Source of the DNA: Paludibacteraceae bacterium
GTDB taxonomy: Bacteria > Bacteroidota > Bacteroidia > Bacteroidales > Paludibacteraceae
Direction of reading: 5' to 3'
Assembly: GCA_017527905.1 (NCBI GenBank)
Contig: JAFXPK010000005.1
Coordinates: 1 to 64,000 of the forward strand
Length of the DNA stretch: 64,000 bases
The notes under the pieces: generated by a model
Told to the model about the DNA's origin: nothing
The model's database searches: none
The model's input: the letters and a program-made list of their open reading frames with translations, nothing else
Made by a program: the position numbers and the translations under genes
Part shown: positions 34,768 to 41,629 of the stretch, piece by piece
How the letters are laid out: each line of letters begins with the position of its first letter
Position numbering within the stretch: the stretch's first letter is position 1

Positions 34768-35472
34768 ATGAAAGTTTCAGCTAACCAGCCATATTTCATT
34801 CCTTACATCGGATATTGGCAATTAATCAAGTGTAGCGATGTTTTTCTGGTTTGTGATGATTACAACTACATTAAGGGGGGGTGGATTAACCGCAATAGGA
34901 TATTGAATGGTAAAGAGCCTGCATATTGTAATTTGACGCTAGACAAAGCCAGTCAAAACAAAATGATCAATGAGACCTTTATCAAAGACATCGACATCGA
35001 GAAGCAGTTGAGGTCTCTTGAATGCACATATCGCAAAAGTCCTAACTTTAAGGATGGATATGAACTTATGAACAAGATTCTGTCTTGTCCGGAACGTAAC
35101 CTTTCGCTCTTCCTGGAGAATTCAATCAAGGTGATGGCGGAGTATTTGGACATCGACACAAAGATCATGAGAACTTCCGATTTTGAAGGGAATAACTTGT
35201 TAAAGCGAGAGTTCCGCATCTACGATTTTTGTGAACGTTTGGGCGCCGATACTTATATCAACGCTGTCGGGGGCATGGAGTTGTATGATTTCGAGGAGTT
35301 TGAAAAACATGGGCTTCAACTTGAGTTCCTGAAGACAAACGATATCAGATACAAACAATTTGACAACGATTTCGTCGAAAGCCTCTCCATCATAGATGTT
35401 ATCATGTTCAACTCACGGGAAGAGGTTTTGAAGATGATGGAGGAATATACGCTTGTAAAAAAAGAACAATGA
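34768..35472 (+). CDS. WbqC family protein
   Basis: The 234-residue protein matches WbqC-like proteins from its N-terminus: VSANQPYFIPYIGYWQLI, then DVFLVCDDYNYIKGGWINRN and TYRKSPNFKDGY. WbqC genes occur in O-antigen and other glycan clusters, but their biochemical role is not settled. It starts a two-gene unit with an aminotransferase-like gene one base after its stop. Together they are probably involved in making or attaching an amino-sugar or acyl-amino modification of a surface glycan; this part is inference. Confidence 0.88.
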   Translation: MKVSANQPYFIPYIGYWQLIKCSDVFLVCDDYNYIKGGWINRNRILNGKEPAYCNLTLDKASQNKMINETFIKDIDIEKQLRSLECTYRKSPNFKDGYELMNKILSCPERNLSLFLENSIKVMAEYLDIDTKIMRTSDFEGNNLLKREFRIYDFCERLGADTYINAVGGMELYDFEEFEKHGLQLEFLKTNDIRYKQFDNDFVESLSIIDVIMFNSREEVLKMMEEYTLVKKEQ

Positions 35473-35473
35473 T

Positions 35474-36451
35474 ATGGAGAAGCCGATCGGTGGATACTAC
35501 GAAATAGAGAAACTCAGCACGGGCCGGGGATTTCCCCATCCCGAGGGTGTTTTCCTGAATACGGGTCGAAACTGCCTAGAGTATATCCTGCTGTCCATTG
35601 GGAACGTGAAGAAGGCCTACATCCCCTATTACACGTGTATCGTCGTGCTTGAGCCTTTCGAGAAATTGGGGATCCCGTATGAATTTTATTCGCTGGATGA
35701 GCACATGCACATCAGGGAGGATATCGAGGTAAAGGAAGGCGAGTGTATTGTCTATAACAACTATTTCGGCGTGATGGATGATTATGTGGCCCTTCTCTTC
35801 GAGAAGTATGGCAAACGATTGATCATTGACGCCGCACAGGCCTTGTACGCTAAACGTTTGAATGGACTTAATATCTTTTATAGCCCGAGGAAGTTCGTAG
35901 GGTTGTCCGATAGCGGTGTGGCTTTCGTCGAGAACGGATTGGATGTGTCGCAATACCCTTTGGATGATTCGAGCGAGCGTATGAGCCATCTTTTCCTCCG
36001 CAAGGAGAAAGGCGCTTCTGCCGGCTACGAACTCTTCAAGGAGAATACGGACAAGCTGATTATGAATCCTATCCGACGCCTTTCCGTCATATCAAGAGAT
36101 TTGATGAGCCATATAGATTTTGACGAGGTCAAGGAGAAACGCAATGCGAACTTCGCTTATTTGCATGAACGACTGAGGACGTCCAACAAGCTCTGTTTGC
36201 CCTCTATGGATTCATTCGCCTCTCCAATGGTTTACCCCTATTGGACGGATAACAAACAGTTAAAGTCTTTCCTGATTTCGCACGCTATCTTCGTGGCTAC
36301 CTACTGGCCGAATGTGTATGATTGGACTACGCCTGACATGCTGGAGCATGAGTTCGCGGATAATCTTTTAGCGATTCCGTGCGACCAACGCTACGACTGT
36401 GTCGATATGGAAAGAATTGTACGGCTGATTCAAGACCAGATCGGAGGATAA
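35474..36451 (+). CDS. DegT/DnrJ-like PLP-dependent aminotransferase-fold protein
   Basis: The 325-residue protein resembles DegT/DnrJ/EryC1 aminotransferases, but is shorter than the usual 370-400 residues. FLNTGRNCLEYILLSI, AYIPYYTCIVVLEPF and LIIDAAQALYA fit the PLP-binding fold, with Asp near 118 in the ring-nitrogen position. The normal lysine loop (S..K...) is represented by YSPRKFVGLSDSGVAF, where Lys is present but the surrounding Gly residues are partly lost. It may be a true aminotransferase or a divergent non-catalytic member, as often found next to WbqC genes. It ends 62 bases before a convergent glycosyltransferase gene. Confidence 0.65.
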   Translation: MEKPIGGYYEIEKLSTGRGFPHPEGVFLNTGRNCLEYILLSIGNVKKAYIPYYTCIVVLEPFEKLGIPYEFYSLDEHMHIREDIEVKEGECIVYNNYFGVMDDYVALLFEKYGKRLIIDAAQALYAKRLNGLNIFYSPRKFVGLSDSGVAFVENGLDVSQYPLDDSSERMSHLFLRKEKGASAGYELFKENTDKLIMNPIRRLSVISRDLMSHIDFDEVKEKRNANFAYLHERLRTSNKLCLPSMDSFASPMVYPYWTDNKQLKSFLISHAIFVATYWPNVYDWTTPDMLEHEFADNLLAIPCDQRYDCVDMERIVRLIQDQIGG

Positions 36452-36492
36452 TATCCTTTGATTTGCGATCAAATATTATTTTATCATGTGTG

Positions 36493-36524
36493 GGGTGGGA
36501 GTCGTCGAATTCCTACCCTTTTTT
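36493..36524 (+). terminator. Terminator of the WbqC pair
   Basis: The stem 36493-36500 with 36511-36518 (one G-U pair) is followed by a T-run from 36519. The right arm overlaps the stop codon (36513-36515) of the convergent glycosyltransferase gene. Confidence 0.75.
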
Positions 36525-37592
36525 CACGATGTTTTTCACTCTCTTCACCGCGACGTGTCCCAAGTGGATGATTTTAGCGAGTGGCAGTCCGAATCGCTTA
36601 ATCAACCTGAAGTTTTGTTGCGCTATTTCCATCGTTTCAGGTGATCTGTAGTCGAACTCGTTCATCTTTTGGCGATTGATCTCGAGGTGCCCAGGATCCT
36701 CGTCCATGACTAGGTCGAAGCTCTCCGCAGTGTCGATGGGTTGTGTCCCATAGTTGTAGTTGCTAGCGGTGATCGTCTTCCCTCCTTCAGTTTTTTGACA
36801 GTATTCTCCAGAGCCATCAAATCCGTAATTCCTTGATTTTGAAATGGCTGGTGTGATGCAATACATGTTGTGATGGGCGATATAGGTTCGCATGGAGATG
36901 TCCGTCTCTTGTCTCATCAAGTTGGGTTTGCTCGGGTCTGCCGATAGTGTGGCGAAGAAATAGTCGTAGAAGCAGGCGTCGATCATCTTTTTGTACGACT
37001 CGGTTTTGATGATCTCCGGTGCGGCCTTGATCAGTTTTCCGGAGGTCACGTATTGAAAGAAGGCTTCCTCCTTCTCTCTCATGAACCCAAGACCCCATGA
37101 GCAGACATTAAAGTCTTGTTTAAAGCAAGTGGATCCCTCGGAGAGTGTCCAATCCACCGGGTATGAGTAGCCTGTCACGGCGTAGACCCGTGGATCGTCG
37201 TAGTATTTCATCATACATTTGTTCATGTATTCCAGAAAGTTCGGGGCATACTCGATGTCATCATCCGAATAAATCCATCGGTCATAGTTCATCTCCTTAA
37301 TATCGCGGATGAGGTCGACGGAATTTTCGTAAGAACCCATGTTTTGTTCCCGCTTGTATACCACGAACTTATTGAAGACCGAGAAATCACCTGTCTCCAG
37401 GTAGTCACAAATCTCTTCCCAGCCCTTCCTGTACTTCTCGGCGGAAGGGAAGTCCAAGCCAATGTATACATCCGTATACTTCGCCCAGCCATTTTGTTTC
37501 AGACTTTCCACCGTTCTCTTAAAGTGCGTGCTACGACATAAAGTGGGAATGACTATCGGAGCATAAACCATTTTCTCTTCAGCGATGTTCAT
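36513..37592 (-). CDS. Glycosyltransferase, GT-A fold
   Basis: The 359-residue protein has a GT-A-type fold: VIPTLCRSTHFKRTVESL at the N-terminus, and YDRWIYSDDDIEYAPNFLEYM provides a DxD-like metal site (DDD). Sequences such as VTGYSYPVDW and CSWGLGFMREKEEAFF fit family 2-like transferases seen in surface glycan clusters. The C-terminus is basic (AVKRVKNIVKKG), possibly for membrane attachment. The start is ATG 37592, with ATG 37571 (MVYAPI) possible. It lies opposite the WbqC pair and has its own promoter. Confidence 0.78.
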   Translation of the reverse strand: MNIAEEKMVYAPIVIPTLCRSTHFKRTVESLKQNGWAKYTDVYIGLDFPSAEKYRKGWEEICDYLETGDFSVFNKFVVYKREQNMGSYENSVDLIRDIKEMNYDRWIYSDDDIEYAPNFLEYMNKCMMKYYDDPRVYAVTGYSYPVDWTLSEGSTCFKQDFNVCSWGLGFMREKEEAFFQYVTSGKLIKAAPEIIKTESYKKMIDACFYDYFFATLSADPSKPNLMRQETDISMRTYIAHHNMYCITPAISKSRNYGFDGSGEYCQKTEGGKTITASNYNYGTQPIDTAESFDLVMDEDPGHLEINRQKMNEFDYRSPETMEIAQQNFRLIKRFGLPLAKIIHLGHVAVKRVKNIVKKG

Positions 37593-37612
37593 AAGGATCC
37601 TCTTCTTTTTCG

Positions 37613-37643
37613 CAAATTTCGCCTATTTTGTTGACTCATACAA
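37613..37643 (-). promoter_or_regulatory. Candidate promoter of the glycosyltransferase gene
   Basis: On the minus strand TTG (37643-37641) and GAAATTTG (37620-37613) are 20 bases apart; the -7 element has one mismatch to TAnnTTTG. It lies downstream of a minus-strand terminator, so this gene is read separately. Confidence 0.45.
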
Positions 37644-37682
37644 CAGATGACCCAGTTTTATGGCAATTTTTATTGGATGCAG

Positions 37683-37752
37683 AAAAAAAATTGGGAGCCG
37701 GCATATATCCTTCACCGTAAGCAAACGAAGGACGATGCGGTACACTCCCAAT
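37683..37752 (-). terminator. Long minus-strand hairpin with T-run; end of a candidate small RNA or 3' UTR
   Basis: Three nested helices pair on the minus strand: 37690-37697 with 37745-37752 (8 bp), about 37698-37704 with 37735-37740 (one bulge), and 37708-37713 with 37727-37732. On the minus strand the structure is followed by eight T (plus-strand A 37683-37690). This is a convincing rho-independent terminator ending a minus-strand transcript. The nearest upstream minus-strand gene stops at 38009, 257 bases away, so either its 3' UTR is long or a separate small RNA lies between. Confidence 0.65.
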
Positions 37753-38008
37753 TCGCGCCTGCGGGGTACAGGCTGGTCATGCAAATACAAACAGACAGAT
37801 TACGTTCCCGAACAATCCATTCCATCAGAAGGGAAAGTTCTCGTTATATCATGTCATTGTAAATGTTTCCATCTTCATGCAACCAATACAGGCAGACTTC
37901 TCATAGTTAAAGATTAAACTAATCTACCATAGTTTGTAAGCGTATATGAAAATTTAATGCAACGTGTATTATAATAGTTATTTTCAACGTTAAAGATAAT
38001 GCGCCTAA
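37753..38008 (-). ncRNA. Candidate small RNA or long 3' UTR
   Basis: No credible protein gene is seen on either strand in this 256-base stretch, yet it ends in a strong minus-strand terminator. It contains a short direct repeat (TTGCATGA near 37885 and 37780 on the minus strand) and a CCTG...CAGG hairpin near 37760-37775. A small regulatory RNA (6S-like or other) is possible; I could not match a known family, and the 5' end is undefined. Confidence 0.3.
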
Positions 38009-38605
38009 CTATAACGCATTACGCAAGTTCTTGAGACGAAGGCGGAACTCCCCGTCCACCTCCTTCAGCGAGTCTTCGATATCCTCGATTACCTTGTCGT
38101 GCTTGGACAACTGCTTCTTTTTGGCTTTTTTATCCAATGTGTCGTCCGCCTCAACACGAGCCCGTTCTTTCTTCTCTTTTTTTAGTTTATGGAGCTTTTG
38201 GGATAAAGGTTGGGTATTGGACCTCTCCCCTAGTCCGTTCACCGTTTCGCCGAATTGGATATTATCGAACCTAAGAATCACACGATTTTCTTCTATGGAA
38301 AGATGCCCGTTGAACGTGACAAAGTCGGCATAGGATGTCTTAATGAGGGGATTGTAGCGGAATTTGGTCATCATGCTCGCATCAAAGTCAAAGCCTTCGC
38401 TCATCACATCGTTCGTGGTTTTAACGGTCCATTTCTGCTCCATGAGCCATGACTTCACATCCTGATACGCATCCAATTTCTCTCCCTGGTAGTAAATAGT
38501 GTCGGAAACGCTTGTGTTAAGATTCCCATCTACCGAAAATACATAATCCTCCGCCATGAGTCCTGTAGGAAGGATTGAAATCAATAATAATTTTAGTGCC
38601 TTCAT
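38009..38605 (-). CDS. Secreted protein, possibly DUF4468-like
   Basis: The 198-residue protein has a signal peptide (1-18). The region 40-115 (AYQDVKSWLMEQKWTVKT, then HLSIEENRVILRFDNIQF) resembles the DUF4468 fold found in many Bacteroidota secreted proteins. The C-terminal 70 residues are strongly Lys/Glu/Asp-rich and probably helical (LHKLKKEKKERARVEADD). The match is weak and the function unknown. It has no co-directional neighbour close by. Confidence 0.55.
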   Translation of the reverse strand: MKALKLLLISILPTGLMAEDYVFSVDGNLNTSVSDTIYYQGEKLDAYQDVKSWLMEQKWTVKTTNDVMSEGFDFDASMMTKFRYNPLIKTSYADFVTFNGHLSIEENRVILRFDNIQFGETVNGLGERSNTQPLSQKLHKLKKEKKERARVEADDTLDKKAKKKQLSKHDKVIEDIEDSLKEVDGEFRLRLKNLRNAL

Positions 38606-39065
38606 AAGAATATTAGTTTTTCTTCCATTATTTCGTGTTATCTATACGCAAAGTAAATACGTTTTTACATAACTACAAAATATTTTATGTATTTTTTACG
38701 ATATAATATTTGATTTTACAATTAATTAATTGATTCACAGGTAGAAAAATTTATATAAAATTCAATATATCATGCAACGATAAGACAAAAACAGAGATTT
38801 ATACCGAATTAATTCGACGAAATGCGTATTATATTTCGATAAAACATACACAAGTGAAATGGAGGACCATTCCGACCATAAGACTTTTACGCAAATAGCC
38901 GACGGACATCCTTCGGGAGGCGTTTCCGGACACATCCAAAACGGACCTGAGGAACAGTTCATTTGCAACAATCATACTTTTTATGTAATTTCGCGCTGAT
39001 TTTTAGAAGGAAGGGGGACCTTTTTCCCCCACTTAACGCCGCATGAGAGCGGATATATTTATTTT
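38606..39065. other. A/T-rich intergenic region with helicase leader
   Basis: No gene is seen in this 460-base stretch. It contains a perfect 12-bp palindrome (CGAATTAATTCG, 38805-38816), the helicase promoter (38962-38993), and a leader hairpin with GGGGGA/TCCCCC arms (39013-39030) shortly before the helicase start. Confidence 0.5.
38962..38993 (+). promoter_or_regulatory. Promoter of the DEAD-box helicase gene
   Basis: TTTG (38962-38965) and TAATTTCG (38986-38993, one mismatch to the consensus) are 20 bases apart. The leader of about 65 nt contains a G5/C5 hairpin, which might affect translation. Confidence 0.5.
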
Positions 39066-40946
39066 ATGGCAACATTTAGAGAACTGGGATTGAGCGAAGA
39101 AATCCTACGCGGAATTGAAGATTTGGGCTTTGTGGAACCAATGCCGATTCAGGAAAAGGTAACACCCTATCTTCTCGGGGAAGGAACAGAGGATTTAGTC
39201 GCATTGGCCCAAACAGGAACAGGAAAGACGGCGGGATTCGGTCTGCCGCTCCTACAGCTGACGGACAGCAGTGTGAACAAAATCCAAGCATTGGTACTAT
39301 CTCCTACGCGCGAACTTTGCATCCAAATTTCCAACGACCTTAAGAAATTTGCGAAGTACATCCAGGGAATGAAGATCGTACCTGTTTACGGAGGAGAGAG
39401 CATCGTCACCCAATTTAGGCAGTTGGACGTGCCTCCACAGATTTTGGTGGCTACACCTGGCCGACTCATTGATCTTATCGAACGTAAGAAAGTGGATTTA
39501 TCGGGCATCAAACACCTCGTGTTGGACGAGGCGGACGAGATGCTGAACATGGGTTTCCAAGAGGATATCGAACGAATCCTTGAGGAGACACCGGAGGAGC
39601 GCCGTACGTTGCTCTTCTCCGCTACCATGCCAAAGGAGATCGCCAACATCGCGAAGAAGTACATGAAGAATAGCGTGGAGATCGCTATCGGTCGCAAAAA
39701 TTCGGGCACTGAGAACGTGGAGCACATCTACTACATGGTGCAGGCGAAGGACCGCTACAACTGTCTGAAACGCTTGGTGGACATTAACCCGGACATCTAC
39801 GCCATCATCTTCTGCCGCACGCGCCAGGAGACGAAGGAGGTGGCCGACAAGCTGATGGAGGATGGTTATAACGCGGACGCGCTCCACGGAGACCTCTCCC
39901 AGGCGCAACGTGACACGGTCATGCAACGCTTCCGCATCAAGAACCTGCAGATACTTGTAGCGACGGATGTGGCCGCCAGAGGTCTGGACGTCAGCAACTT
40001 GACGCACGTCATCAACTACAACTTGCCGGATGATATCGAGAGCTATACCCACCGAAGCGGACGTACGGGCCGTGCCGGTAAGAAGGGTGTCTCCATCGCC
40101 ATCATCCATGTGAAGGAAAAGCATAAGATCAGAGCGATCGAGAAGGAGATCAACCGTACCTTCGTCCAAGGACGCGTGCCAAGCGGATTGGAGGTGTGCC
40201 AAAGCCAGCTCTTCGCCCTCGTGAACAAAATCAAGGAGTCCGGCGAGAACGTCGACAAGAAGCAGATCGACCCTTACCTGCCGATGATCATGGACCAGCT
40301 GAAGGACATGACCCGCGAGGAGCTGATCGTCAACTTTGTCTCCCAAGAGTTCAACCGATTCCTCGAATACTACAAGGACGCGGTGGATCTGAATATCCCT
40401 GACAAGAAGGATAAGCCAAGCAGGGAGCGTGGAGAGAAGGGTGAAAGGGGCGAAAGGGGCGAAAGACGCTCACGGAAGCGCAGCAGCGGCGAGACAATGC
40501 GCTTGAAAATCAACTTGGGACAGCGCGACGGCTTCACTCCTAAACGCGTGCTGGGTCTCATCAACGACACCACCAATAACAAGGACATCGACGTGCACGA
40601 CATCGAAATCACTCCAAGGTATTCCTTCTTCGACGTGGACAAGAGTGTCGTGAAGGAAATGATGGTTGCCTTCGAGCGTAGAAGAAACGAAGGCATCGAA
40701 CTCTTGGAAGTGCTCAAGGACCGCAAGAACAAGCGTGAACGTGAGGAGTTGAGGCGTGGCATGGAAGGTGGCCGCTCCAGCCGTGGCAAGGAGTGGGAGT
40801 CCGACAAGAAGGGCAAACCCGCATTCTGGGAGGGCGCGAAGAACGCCACCAAGAGGGAACGCTCCTACGAGAGGGAGAGCAGACACCGTGACGACGACTC
40901 GAAGAGCTTCAGAAGGAACAAGGATAGTTTCAGAAGAAAACGCTAA
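39066..40946 (+). CDS. DEAD-box ATP-dependent RNA helicase (DeaD/CsdA-like)
   Basis: The 626-residue protein has all DEAD-box motifs: Q motif around Phe22-Gln29, motif I AQTGTGKT (48-55), PTRELCIQ, DEAD at 154-157, SAT, and HRSGRTGR. After the helicase core (about 1-370) there is a dimerisation-like helical region, a charged RGERGERGERR stretch, a DbpA/CsdA-type RNA-binding domain (about 475-555, GQRDGFTPKRVLGLIN) and a basic Arg/Ser/Lys-rich tail. Such helicases remodel rRNA and structured mRNAs, often in the cold. It is followed after 8 bases by a YigZ-like gene. Confidence 0.95.
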   Translation: MATFRELGLSEEILRGIEDLGFVEPMPIQEKVTPYLLGEGTEDLVALAQTGTGKTAGFGLPLLQLTDSSVNKIQALVLSPTRELCIQISNDLKKFAKYIQGMKIVPVYGGESIVTQFRQLDVPPQILVATPGRLIDLIERKKVDLSGIKHLVLDEADEMLNMGFQEDIERILEETPEERRTLLFSATMPKEIANIAKKYMKNSVEIAIGRKNSGTENVEHIYYMVQAKDRYNCLKRLVDINPDIYAIIFCRTRQETKEVADKLMEDGYNADALHGDLSQAQRDTVMQRFRIKNLQILVATDVAARGLDVSNLTHVINYNLPDDIESYTHRSGRTGRAGKKGVSIAIIHVKEKHKIRAIEKEINRTFVQGRVPSGLEVCQSQLFALVNKIKESGENVDKKQIDPYLPMIMDQLKDMTREELIVNFVSQEFNRFLEYYKDAVDLNIPDKKDKPSRERGEKGERGERGERRSRKRSSGETMRLKINLGQRDGFTPKRVLGLINDTTNNKDIDVHDIEITPRYSFFDVDKSVVKEMMVAFERRRNEGIELLEVLKDRKNKREREELRRGMEGGRSSRGKEWESDKKGKPAFWEGAKNATKRERSYERESRHRDDDSKSFRRNKDSFRRKR

Positions 40947-40954
40947 GATATAGG

Positions 40955-41557
40955 ATGGATACTTATCTGACACTGGCAAAGACCTCGGAGGGCCTCTACA
41001 AAGAGAAGGGGAGTAAATTCCTCGCCTTCGCCATTCCAGTGTCCGATGTGGAGGAAGTCAAGGAAATACTGAAGGATAAGCGGAAGGAGTACCACGACGC
41101 GCGGCACGTCTGCTTCGCCTATGTGATGGGCGAAAAAGGGGAGGAGACCCGTGCGAACGACGACGGAGAGCCCTCCGGAACGGCGGGCAAACCGATGCTG
41201 GGAACGCTCGTCTCGAAGGGGGTGACCAACGTGCTGCTGGTGGTGGTCCGTTACTTCGGCGGAACGAAGCTGGGCACCAGCGGCCTGATCAACGCCTATC
41301 GGGAGGCCTGCCTCGATGCCTTGGAGCAGAACGAGGTGGTGGAGAAGATCGTGGAGAGCAGGTGCGACATCCAGTTCGAGTATCCTTTCCTCAACGACGT
41401 GATGCGCATCGTGAAGGAGGAGAATGCAACTATCATTAGCCAGAACTTCGACAACGATTGCACCATGCGGATCTCCATCCGGAAACGAGACGAAGAGAAG
41501 CTCCGAAGCCGGTTATCCAAGGTCGAACGGCTGATATTCCCGGACGAAGCGGAATGA
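40955..41557 (+). CDS. YigZ/IMPACT family protein (UPF0029)
   Basis: The 200-residue protein matches YigZ/IMPACT proteins: KGSKFLAFAIPV at the start, ARHVCFAYVMG and the signature NDDGEPSGTAGKPML, then VVVRYFGGTKLGTSGLI. The N-terminal domain has a ribosomal S5-like fold and the C-terminal domain is ferredoxin-like. Links to translation regulation are suggested for the family, but its bacterial role is uncertain. It is probably co-transcribed with the helicase. Confidence 0.93.
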   Translation: MDTYLTLAKTSEGLYKEKGSKFLAFAIPVSDVEEVKEILKDKRKEYHDARHVCFAYVMGEKGEETRANDDGEPSGTAGKPMLGTLVSKGVTNVLLVVVRYFGGTKLGTSGLINAYREACLDALEQNEVVEKIVESRCDIQFEYPFLNDVMRIVKEENATIISQNFDNDCTMRISIRKRDEEKLRSRLSKVERLIFPDEAE

Positions 41558-41563
41558 AACAGA

Positions 41564-41604
41564 AGCGGCGGGTGGTTCACAGACCACTCGCCGCTTTCAT
41601 TTTG
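41564..41604 (+). terminator. Terminator of the helicase-YigZ unit
   Basis: A 13-bp stem (41564-41576 with 41583-41595, one G-U pair) has a 6-base loop and is followed by a T-rich stretch. Confidence 0.8.
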
Positions 41605-41629
41605 AATTACTTCTATCTGCCTATTTACA

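Noticed and set aside
37647..37917. Plus-strand frames of 71 and 85 residues
   Set aside because: They run through the minus-strand terminator hairpin and resemble no protein.
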